DNA of 49,520 nucleotides from Circinella minor. Lineage: Eukaryota > Mucoromycota > Mucoromycetes > Mucorales > Lichtheimiaceae. The notes below the pieces were generated by a model that saw nothing but the letters and a program-made list of their open reading frames with translations, was not told the DNA's origin and made no database searches. The stretch is from NCBI GenBank assembly GCA_016758965.1, contig JAEPRB010000275.1:1-49520 (forward strand), in the 5' to 3' direction. Made by a program: the position numbers and the translations under genes. Positions 39,826-49,520 of the stretch are shown here, piece by piece (the first letter of the stretch is position 1; the number at the start of each line of letters is the position of its first letter).

Positions 39826-41279
39826 CTTTTTGTTATACGCACTACAGAGCGGATTTATTAAAGATTGACTTTTAGTAATTTAGCTTTAATTAATCTGTTT
39901 GATCAATTGAACTTGGAAACAACGGGAATAAACGTTTTGGCAATACAGCAATATTACGACGTGTATTTTATGGATAAAATTACAAAAAGTTCTGTTTTAC
40001 TGATTTTCAATATGAAGATTTAAAAAAGTCTTTACATCTTATATATTTGGGCTCTATATAAAAAAGTTTCAGCTGCTAGTTGGAAGGATAATTGACCGGA
40101 ATAACGTGCAAAAGGTAAAAAAAAAATAAGAAGAGACAATAAATACATTCAACAGAATAAGAAATACCAGGAGAGGAACAAAAGCGGTTATATATTGAAA
40201 TATTATTTGATACTGACTTGGCCGTTTTTTTTTCTTTTATTTTATATACTCAAAGATATATATGCATATTATATTCTCAACTTTTGTATTGTTATACGGA
40301 TTGATGCCAATAATAATATTCAATGGATACTTTATCAAAATGTATTAATACTGTAGGAGTATAACAAGTAAGTTAGATAGTTCGTTGATAAAAAAAAAAG
40401 AGATATAGTAATGGGATCAAATAAAAAAAATATTCATAATCAAAAATCATGCGGTTTTTGCTCTTGCTGTTATTGTTATTGTTATTGTGTTTTTACTTGA
40501 TAACTTGGTAATTTATAAGGTTATCTTGTATTATGGTAATGTATAAGAATCTCTTGTTATAAAGTATTGTTGTAAGGATTTCTTATGAGCTTGATATCAA
40601 TTAAGAATAGTGATTTCTTATTGGTTGGATGTTACAGTAGCTGTAGTCGTGTTTTTTTTGGGGGGGGGGTTATAAAATAAGTAAACTATTTCTTTTCTTT
40701 ACACTTTATAATATTACCTTTTACTATAATGCGGTTGATAGATGTTTCAATTCACATAAACTTATCAAACACTTTAATATTATCAAGGGAAGAAGAATTA
40801 CTTTCCATTTTAATGGATTGCTTAACTTTTTGTACTGAGCTACCTCTAATGATCGCACACTGGTTTTATTATGATATAATACTTATATATATGAAAATAG
40901 CTCCTAATATTAAAAGTAACATTCATAATATAATGGTAGGTTTTTACTTTTATTTTTAACTTTGTATGTCGGATTATTACTTGATTTTTACTTTTTTTTC
41001 CATTAAACTTTCTTAGTTTGTTACTTGCCCAAGAAAAATGATTGATTAACGGCTAAAAACGACACAACGTTATTATAGATTTTATTAAAATAAAAGAAAA
41101 GGTGTAAAGGTAATATTATTTAGTGGATAGAAATAAAAAAGGGAAAATTGTGTGTATTTATTAGGCTAGCATCTTTTTTGGTAAAGAAGTGATAGTGGTT
41201 CTGCTATTCGCATTGGTTTCTGTGTAATATTCAATAACAGCAACTTGTCGATACAAAATGATAGATTGGTAAATCTAAG
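39826..41279. other. AT-rich spacer without a recognised gene
   Basis: A 76-codon frame at 40729-40959 has no recognisable motif and is preceded by a G-run. I see no RNA gene or terminal repeats. It may contain the 3' end of the second CACTA element. Confidence 0.45.
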
Positions 41280-43870
41280 TCATATCTTCAGTATGAAAAT
41301 GGCTACGCCAGATTTCAAGATAGGGATCCACGTATCGTTGACCATCACTTTCTTTATGCGTGCTGTATCATCGAACATATGAAAATATATGCTCTTTTGA
41401 GATACCATCAATTATTTGTATATGCCGTAAAAAAATTGAATTTCACAAGGCCAGGCCAATACTTCACCACGGTCGTTTGCATGGAACAGAACTTGTACAT
41501 GTACACCTCGTCGTGATCATGATTTAGCGCTACGGTATGTTTGTCCCATCATTTTTATTGTGTTCATTTTCCAATACTGATTACTGACGAATGCTTGACC
41601 ATCACCAGCTTGGGTAAAATGAATAAAGTACTGCCTGTACACAACGTTATAAAACTGTAACAAGAAACTATACAGTTATTCTGGTATCAAAATTTCTCGA
41701 CCATAATTTAACGGATGTATATCAGGTTGCAACGATTCACAACCAGTGACAAGAGTGCATGTTGAATATTTGTGGATAAAGTGAAAAATGAATGTGGATC
41801 GAATTGACTGGGGATCGGTTGGACGAAATCAAGAAAAGGATTCTAAAAATCAAAGTGATGCTGGTGATTCTGGAAGAGGGCTTCAAACGATCGAGCAAAA
41901 TCACGAACACTAGTCTTTTGCAAAAAAAACTTTTCTTAAATGTTGCTTCAAATGATTCTTTTTGGTTGGTGCCGATCTCCTTTAGATATCAGTTGTATAT
42001 CTCAAACGAGAAGAGTCAGTAAGCTTACAATGATCCAAAATCCTCAATCATGACATCCAAATGTATGTGAAGATGGATATTCGGTGTGATTTCTTCTGGT
42101 TCATATAAGTTTTCTACACTGGTACAAAATTGCTGGATTAAGGTGGCCGCTTCTTGAATCTCATCTATTGTAATAGATGGTTTAACCAGTAATCGACATA
42201 TATCAGCGAACTTGAACCAGCTCTCCAAGTATCTTTGTTCAGCGTGACCATCAAGTACAACAGGCGAGTATACAATACACCATGATTTCCAACCATCAGC
42301 AGTCATGTAAGAAAAACCTTCTCCGCTTACAATTTTCCGCTTCAAGGAAACATAATCAGGAAGAAGAATAATACCATCTGTGAGTACTTGCATTTGTTGT
42401 AGGTCTTCTGTATCTGTGAGAAAATCTCTACTAACCAGACTTTAGTCATCCGCTTTGCTGTAGGAAGGAATAAATTATGCATAGGGTCGACGATGGTACA
42501 ACGGACAAGATCAATATATTGAAGTCTGGAGCTCAGACCATCTTGTACCATTTTGCCATTCACGTTCTCGTCGTCCAGTCATTGTTTCAGCACGTTGCCA
42601 TTGTTCAACATATTCCCAGTTATCATCCATTGTACGTGATACCCAGTTATCAATGGCAAAACCAGAGTAATCAAGGTTCTTTGTATCGGGGAAAACAGGA
42701 AATTGCGATGGCATTTGTGGCAGCCACAACGACTTGCGCGTCACTTACTTTTCGAGCAGTAGGTATATCACAAGCAACATTCAGCAGACCCAATCGAGCG
42801 CGAACCCCTATATGGATGTTCTGCTGTGACAATTCTTTTACCATTATACCATTCCAGCAATTCATCAACCATAGATCGAAGGTATAGATTTATATCCGAA
42901 GCACTTGGTTCTCGAGGACCAGGTATTACACCAACAAGGCTACATTTTTAGTTTTAAAATGTTCAGATAGTGGGAAGTCATTGACAGTCGGATAGATAGC
43001 ACCACACGAGTACGTCGAATTTTCGAATGGACCAAACCAATCAACATTTGAAGCTAACAATAATGAACGAGGCTTTGTAACAGATTGACGGCCATCTCGA
43101 TCAGGGAATTCCCTTCACATGTCACCATCAAAAACATCAAAAAAGATATCAAACACGACTGCGAGTTTCCCATTTCTCTATCTTTGCATCAAAATTTGGT
43201 CGCATGAATCAACCTTGTAACAATAGAAGATAAAGTCTGGTATGAATATTCCTTTATGGTCTCGAGTAATTACCAAATGTTTTGAACAGCACATTTTAAC
43301 ATGAATTAGGATAACCGATGTCGTCATTGATGCACATCTTTGGGCAATTTGGATCGGCGAGGAGCACTTGTCAAATATCATCATCAATTTCCGTATTGTT
43401 CTTCTTCAAGATATATACCCAACTGCTAACATTCCTACATCACTTGTAACTTTGCATCGTGTTACTGGCTCCTCTACTTTAACAGATTCATTATATAATT
43501 ATGTTTCTTGTCCACCTATCACAGCTTATTTCTCGGAAAGAAAATGAAGTAGGAATAGCACAAGGAAAATCACAACGAGGATTAGTGAGCACTGATTTGT
43601 GTATACTTCTAGTGTAGTTGCTGGTAGAGGATCAGGGTAAGTGTCTTTTCTAGTTATAGTTGTAAATATTACATGCTTTGGTATAATAAAATTATATGTT
43701 CTGTATAAACCAATCTTGGTCAGCATGTGTTGTATTGTTTTCATTATCTCTATTATTCCCGACTTCGAGATCTTCAGCATTGATGAACTGTTCATCGCCA
43801 TTCAGCTCTCTATCAACAACCTAATCGTCGTCAACTACTACAAATACTGTCTTCATTATCAAAAGAAACG
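41280..43870 (-). pseudogene. tnp2-family CACTA transposase (copy 2), core retained but multiply broken
   Basis: Minus-strand order from 43870: acidic N-terminal linker (FINAEDLEVGNNRDNENNTT, then HADQ, matching copy 1); RPNFDAKIEKWETRSRV; the core REFPDRDGRQSVTKPRSLLL, SNVDWFGPFENSTYSCGAIY, LNVACDIPTARKVS, DYSGFAIDNWVSRTMDDNWE and LVRCTIVDPMHNLFLPTAKR; then the DUF4218-like region at 42393-42025 (ILLPDYVSLKRKIVSGEGFS, WCIVYSPVVLDGH, ITPNIHLHIHLD, EDFG); and the C-terminus at 41760-41280 (FTQAGDGQAFVSNQYWKMNT, VLFHANDRGEVLAWPCEIQF). These are signature blocks of fungal tnp2 transposases. Many stops and frame changes exist, so it is dead. Its N- and C-terminal parts align with copy 1 (9538-11338), which lacks the middle. 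No terminal CACTG repeats were found around it. Confidence 0.82.
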
Positions 43871-44414
43871 AGATGAAGACTTTTACAGTATAAATAATCG
43901 ATGAGTAACTTTTGTAGGCAACTACTACAAGTAAAATATTAAAAGGATTGATACGTACTCTACTTCTTTTATTAATTATAACTCCTTATACAATGCTTTC
44001 TATTACACGTTTTAATATTCTATATGAAAAAGAATAAAATTTCAGTTTCTCTTTTCTTTTTATCTTTAATATTATTACCAGAAGTTGCATAACTTTCAAT
44101 GGTTTATGACAATATATAAACAAATCATTATATATTGTTTATAATAGAATGCAAAGAATAAAAAAATTAACCCCCTTTCATTGAGTACATACGTGATTTT
44201 TATATTATAGAACAAAAAAGTCGGCTACGTGTCTATAATCAAAAAATAAATATACTGTCAATACAATATTTTTTGTGCATTAGTTTTTCTTTCATGTACG
44301 TAATAAAGTTTATGAAATATAAAAATAAATCATTAAATACAAATACTATAGGTATATGGTTTCTAAACATACTGTAACTCGCTTATTTATTTATTCAATG
44401 ATCCCAGTAGCGTG
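43871..44414. other. AT-rich spacer
   Basis: Upstream of the tnp2 copy 2 relic. No gene recognised. Confidence 0.4.
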
Positions 44415-44540
44415 CTACACCCACTCTTCGCGTTCGTTGTGTTTTGTTTGACGACGTTCAGCTTTGAAGATATCGATACAAGAGAAATGGAACGTATCCC
44501 CAGCCTTTCGTATTTCCTCTGGTGTTATATTATGGTTATA
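44415..44540 (-). other. Short exon-like frame, unknown
   Basis: Minus strand reads ITPEEIRKAGDTFHFSCIDI, then FKAERRQTKHNEREEWV and a TAG at 44417-44415. Composition is more protein-like than the surrounding AT-rich sequence. It could be an exon of the nearby CACTA relic or a fragment of another gene. Confidence 0.3.
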
Positions 44541-45452
44541 TGATTACCACCCTTAAAAAAAGTGAATAGGGCGCTTTCGTCATAATTAAGTTGTTTTATT
44601 AATATAGAAAACGCGCTGATTTCATATTATTGCTCTTGTCAGTTCACTAAGAGGGGTAACTGAAAAATTTGGGGGCAGCAGGAAAGCGGACACAGGTAAA
44701 ACGAAAGTAACTAGGTAAAAATGAAGGGGGGGAGCAAGTTAAAATAGAAAGTAGTCAAGTGACAATGTCCAAATGACAGTGAGAGTAAAGTGAAACGTGT
44801 TGAATAATTTGTTTGTTTGTCTAGTTCGTTAGGGGTTTTTTTTATCGTCAAACCCCTGCTTTTTTCCACACCTTTTGACCAAAATCCCACCTGTAATGCT
44901 ATGCATTGATTATTATCATCACTATATCCTGTATTCCACAATATTTTTAAATAACCCCCCCTCCTCCATCAATTTTTACATTCTTCTTTAATTTTTTACT
45001 TTTCTTTATCACTTTTCTTATATTTGACCAGTAAAAATGAACAACAAATAATATGAACTTGTTAAAAATGAACAACAAATAATATGAACTTGTTAAAAAC
45101 AAAGAACCAATTTTCACCTGACTGCGAAGGAGCTTAGTCGTGACATGGTCTTCCATTACCTTTTCTTTGCCTGCCCACTTGAAACGTACTTTATTTAGTA
45201 ATATAAAGCTTCTATTATAAAAAAGAATGAGTGTACTAATATTGTAGGAATGGGGATTTGTCTAACTGGTAATATAAATAAATTTATAAACTCACATATT
45301 ACGAGACGCATAAGCACTAACCTAATGTCTTTCAAGGTATTCAAATATACTAGGTTCGTTATTAACCGCGATGTGATACAGTGATATTTCTGTTTTATTT
45401 TTTTTAAAAAAAAGATCGTTATTTTTATTAGTATTTTGGTTTTCTTACTATA
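44541..45452. other. Spacer, no recognised gene
   Basis: Contains the perfect 31-bp tandem duplication at 45032-45093; otherwise AT-rich with a few G or C runs. Confidence 0.45.
45032..45093 (+). repeat. Perfect tandem duplication of 31 bp
   Basis: Two identical adjacent copies, each starting TAAAAATGAACAACAAATAA and ending GAACTTGT. Confidence 0.9.
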
Positions 45453-46797
45453 GTGAAATATAGCTTTTTGCAAACCTATACTGGCGTTGGCTTTGGTCTA
45501 CAAGCTTATAGGCATATTGCTACATACTTTATGAGGCGTCATATCAAGCATGTGTCATATTATCTTCAGTCTACCACTGAGATATATGCCGATCCTGATA
45601 CTGAAGAAGACCCCAATGAACAACACCAACCAACAAATCACATTAATTCAGATATGTTTGATCTCCAAGCTGCACATAGTAGTTCCGTGGTAGGGCTCAT
45701 CTCCTCTGATTTTCGATTTCTGACACCTGAATTTGATTTGTGTTCACGCTAATGGCAACAATTACTTGGTAATGTTTCTATATTTACATCTAATTATAGT
45801 ATACTAATATATATGGAAATATGGAAATTAGATATTGATGATCTTAATAATCACTCGAATACAAGTAATGCAAGCTGCAACGCCACTTCATCTGATGCTA
45901 TGACAACTCGCCACTCTCACTCCACCCAACATTCAGTATCATTACCCTCTCACTTACAAGACCCTGTGTCCCAATTTGGTGAGCGCATGGTTGTTCAAAC
46001 AAATAAGCAAGCTAATGTCACGCCGCACATTAGCTATAAACGTAAATATAAATACATAGTCAAAATATTGGTTAATAAAAATTCTAACACACTATATTAC
46101 TATATTATACTGTTTCTGTTTTTATTATTTATAGAGAGGGCTCCAACAAATCCGCATGCATCTTTTCTACTTGTTCCTGTAGAGGCTGTTGTAACTGATG
46201 TATTCGTGGACTATGCTGAACAACAAAAAGATCGTTTACGACGGTTTGTAATTAACGAGTGTCACCGTGCTCTAACATGGCAGAGCTTTCGTCTCTTCGT
46301 GATGCTAAAGCTCCGTGAACTCAGAAGTGTCCCTGTACCATTGTTGTTGCTAACAGCAACAATGCCGCCATCTATGCAAGATAAAGCTAGGATATTCTTC
46401 AGCTCCAATTTTACCGTGATACGTACTGTATACAATGTACTACGCGCGCAAGTTTGGAATACAACATCAAGCAACTCTCAACTACTCCCACTGTCGCGCA
46501 TCTGGCCTTGATGATTTCAAATTATATAAAAAATAACTCGGAAAATGGTAAAATAGTAATGTTTTGTAAAACCATCAGCACAGCAACTGCTCTCTACGAA
46601 GAACTTCAATCAGTCAATGGTTTTTCAGTGCACCATTTATACCATGCGCAATAAGATCCAGGAGAAAAAAGCACCAATTTTTCAAACTGGTTAAACAACT
46701 CATCTAAATATGATGTTATGGTCGCAACATCCGCCTTTGATATTGGTATAGACTGTCCAAATGTCAATTTGGTCATTCATTACCAACCATATAGACT
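45453..46797 (+). pseudogene. RecQ-like helicase relic of the telomere-linked helicase type
   Basis: The N-terminal part reads YTGVGFGLQAYRHIATYFMR, then FDLQAAHSSSVVG, a pattern I associate with the long N-terminal region of fungal RecQ-type, often subtelomeric, helicases. After a stop (CSR, TAA) and sequence that does not read through, the helicase core is recognisable: RFVINECHRALTW (motif II; canonical DECHR), LLLTATMPPS (motif III), a frameshift near 46435, LEYNIKQLS and KIVMFCKTISTATALYEEL (motif IV), a TAA, then DVMVATSAFDIGIDCPN (motif V) and VIHYQ. Motif I (GKS) and motif VI (QxxGRxGR) are missing: the first is lost around 46000-46130 and the last is truncated at about 46797. It is therefore non-functional. 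The subtelomeric association is established for this helicase family but is only inferred here. Confidence 0.65.
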
Positions 46798-47790
46798 TTT
46801 ATATTACTCTTCTTTCTTCCGAATCATTACACCCCTTACATACACGTTACGTATATAGATTTCTCTTTTTTTAATTATTAACTCTTCAAATATTATTCTT
46901 TTTACGTACATACATAAATAATGTTATATCACATCTATACGAAGATCATTTTTTAGTTGCTTTTTTATACATTAAACTATTATTTATTAGAAATCTATGA
47001 GTTCAGCATTTAGTATATGCTTCCATTGTTAATTATATAAAATTCTTTTGATATTGTTCAGAAGTATTATTGATCTCTTTACTGACAATTATACGTAACT
47101 CGTTAATTTAGAAGTACAATACTGTACTGTAGGTAAATCTTTTTTGTGATCATTATTCAACATCATTGACTGACTACGTATAAATTTATTTTGGTTCTTA
47201 CGCACTTCAAAATCGATTATTGTTATTCTTATCCGCTGCTACTGATCAATGAGAGACAATTATTCGTTTTTTTTCTGAAAGTGTGGTATCTTTTATTGGT
47301 AAATTAATTGTCATTTTAATTGGATCAAAAATTCATCTCACTATTTATTTATTTTTTCTGAAATAACGCGATATCTCTAGGTATTTTATCTCGTATTATA
47401 TTAATATAATCCCTTTTCTATTAAAAACATATTGGTAATATTAATCAGCATACGTAATAATATCTGGTCTACTTCTATTTTTCCTATATATTACACATAT
47501 CATTATAAGAACATCTCCACCAAATGATCAGCATTATCCAAAAAAAAAACACCAGCAACACAACTATATAATATTACTATGTTCATATTATCTTTATTAT
47601 CATTAATTTTAATTATAGGTTATCTAATATAATGACTTACCTTTATGTATAGTTTGAACTAGCAATGTATTTAAAATATAATATAATGAATATATGGTCA
47701 TTTCGTTATTGATGAGACATATACATGGCCGTGATATTTTTATCCAATAAGAGAAGTCGAATTTGCTTGTCGTAATAAAAAACGGTTATT
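46798..47790. other. AT-rich spacer without a recognised gene
   Basis: No coding frame longer than about 50 codons and no recognisable repeat up to the degenerate tandem array. Confidence 0.45.
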
Positions 47791-48170
47791 GTCATGGTGA
47801 TATTAAATGATAATAAATAGGAAGAATCGATAATATTGATCACGGAGTTGAAGAATTATGAATAAAATAAGAAAATGGTGGTATTGGACGATCACAAGTA
47901 AAAAGAACGAGGGATTGTGAAGATGCTAAAAAAATAATGAATAAAATAATAAAAATTGGCTATCGTCATGGTGATATTAAATGCTAATAAAGAAAAAGAT
48001 TCGTACCGTAAATTTAAAGATAACGAATAAAATAGCAAGATGGTGGTGCTGATGGCGATATTAGATGCTGCTAAATAAAAAGCGTTGGTAGCATTGATCA
48101 TCATGTTGAAGAATAACGGAGAAAATAAAAAAAAACAGCTGTTGTGATGGTGATATTCAATGATAATAAA
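47791..48170 (+). repeat. Degenerate tandem repeat, period about 84-95 bp
   Basis: Versions of ATGGTGATATTAAATGATAA occur at about 47793, 47967, 48051 and 48146 (spacings about 174, 84 and 95, so the first interval is probably two units). Between them TTGATCAxxxxGTTGAAGAAT recurs (about 47839 and 48096). The units are diverged. Confidence 0.6.
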
Positions 48171-49520
48171 TAAATAAAAAATCGATAGTTTTAATTATAG
48201 TAAGAATAAGCATATATTATAACATACCATAATCCTTTTTTCTTATTTGTAGCCCGTTATACTTTTGCATTCATATAACTAATCCTCTATTAAATTATCT
48301 AAACCGTTCATGTTTTAATCCAGCTGACGAATAAAATAAATAAAAATATATCTACATAAAAATGGAAAAGCTATTAGTAGCTCGTGAGAACCGTCATAAA
48401 AAAAAGAACAGCATACAAGTCTTATTTTGTATCTCAATCCCACCACAAGATTTATAATAACCTTTTCATAACAATATAGGCTTGCCTCAAATATTAAATG
48501 AACAAAATCGTTAAGTAGATGTGTTGCGATTCGTTCGTCTTTTGTTGTATATATATTTCTTTAGTTTATTACACGGCCGTAGCCTTTTCTTTTCTTTCCT
48601 TTTTTTTATTTCCTGTCAAGATCCATCATATGAATTGTGTTCTTTTTTTGTTAATCCTCAATTTAAGATAAATAATACATTTGAAGCAGCAGAATGGTTA
48701 TGAATAAAATACTAATAATAAAGATTAAAGATGTAGTTATATTTCTATAGTTTCACTAAAAAAAGGTGTATTCTTTAAAAGAGCGACATGACAAGCAGTC
48801 ATTGTCGCTGCAACCAAAAAGTGGATCTCTCCTCTTACCAGAGCTCCTAAAAAAACATCTTACCTGGGCCGATAAATGTATATAAAAAAAATCCCCCAAA
48901 AAAACAAGTGTCAGTATACATAAAGATGATCATTAGCACATGAAAAGAAGGTAAAATAACAAGAGGGAATAAAATTAACAGCATTTTCTTGGAGGAATAT
49001 AATCATAAATATCATATACTGGCTATGATATTACTAGGCAATTTTTTTGAATATAGATGGTCGAACTTAATTAACATTGGCAACCAAATTATTTGAAATG
49101 ATTCCTGGTGAAAGTGGTAAGGGAAAAAACAAAAGTTAATGGGTGTGTGTTATTATTTTGGAAAAAAAAACTTGAAATAGGACAAACGTGTACTTAAACG
49201 TTTTTTTAGCTCATGATGGGCAACATATTTATTAATTTAGGGATGGGAGGAATCAAAAGTTCTAATCAATTATTCACCGATGTTAAATCCACAACCGAAC
49301 TCAGCATGAAAAATAATTTTATATTACTCACCAACTGCAGTGAATATTACCAATACATAAAAACATGCCCTTTTTTTCGAGCCGAGTTTCAGAACACTCC
49401 CTTCTACATAAAATGAAGCAACATAAACTACACGTTCATAGCAACATCAATAATAGTATAACAATCATTAAACCAACCGAGATGTATATTTGCAAAGGAC
49501 CTAATGTATTGTTGTTGTTA
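48171..49520. other. AT-rich end of the window without a recognised gene
   Basis: The longest frame, 49213-49416 (67 codons, plus strand), has no recognised motif. No RNA gene or transposon terminus was identified. Confidence 0.45.

Noticed and set aside
35951..39835. Target-site duplication of the MULE
   Set aside because: The 9-10 bases on either side do not match beyond T-richness, so I did not call one.
40729..40959. 76-codon plus-strand frame as a gene
   Set aside because: No motif, no supporting context, and AT-rich composition that gives such frames by chance.
49213..49416. 67-codon plus-strand frame at the window end as a gene
   Set aside because: No recognised motif and no flanking signals; kept only as a note.
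1..49520. tRNA or rRNA genes
   Set aside because: No cloverleaf box A/B pair or conserved rRNA stretch was noticed by eye; a tRNAscan-SE and rRNA-model run would settle it.

Overview
The window looks like a transposon graveyard from an AT-rich eukaryotic genome, most likely an early-diverging fungus of the Mucoromycota type. That placement is an inference. It rests on short introns of about 50-100 bp with GTATGT/GTAAGT-like donors and AG acceptors, the AT-rich composition, and the mixture of Ty3/Gypsy, Tad/L1-like LINE, CACTA/tnp2, PIF-Harbinger, hAT, piggyBac and MULE elements. I see no convincing host housekeeping gene, no rRNA and no tRNA.

Layout. 1-4034 (minus) is the gag-pol ORF of a Ty3/Gypsy retrotransposon. 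It is open for 1,344 codons and cut by the window edge inside the integrase core. Its leader and probable LTR occupy about 4035-4735. 5058-5300 is a Tc1/IS630 transposase stub. 6010-11985 is a complete but internally deleted CACTA element with CACTG termini and a TAT target duplication. It carries a dead TnpA-position gene (plus) and a tnp2 gene lacking its core (minus), and it sits inside a decayed AT-rich gene. 12231-15016 is a PIF/Harbinger transposase with one nonsense codon, next to its intact Myb-like partner gene.

15364-19977 holds two copies, in opposite orientation, of one two-gene element. Each copy pairs a DDE transposase ending in a chromodomain with a convergent small Cys/His protein. 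Copy A has lost most of its transposase; copy B is nearly complete but has one frameshift and one stop. 20006-22276 is a piggyBac relic with five in-frame stops and almost no indels. 22790-25300 is a dead BED-zinc-finger hAT transposase. 26384-27229 holds unrecognised coding sequence with a bZIP-like segment. 27480-27998 is a GGTTC-rich repeat block that abuts a LINE (27995-31067, minus) missing its 3' half. 31514-34145 is a second, unrelated PIF/Harbinger pair, both genes broken.

35965-39825 is the best-preserved element. It is a MULE with identical 57-bp terminal inverted repeats and an apparently intact five-exon gene. The exons sum exactly to 941 codons plus a stop. The predicted protein combines a FAR1-like zinc cluster, the MULE DDE domain, a SWIM-like finger and a C-terminal OTU cysteine-protease domain. 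41280-43870 is a second decayed tnp2 gene that still has the core missing from the first copy. 45453-46797 is a broken RecQ-like helicase of the telomere-linked-helicase kind. The last 3 kb hold degenerate tandem repeats and AT-rich sequence without a recognisable gene.

How it fits together: the elements are nested and of different ages. The MULE and the Gypsy element look young because they have long intact frames, and the MULE also has identical TIRs. The others carry stops, slippage frameshifts in A-runs and internal deletions. The most unusual items are the MULE-OTU fusion and the chromodomain-DDE/Cys-His pair.
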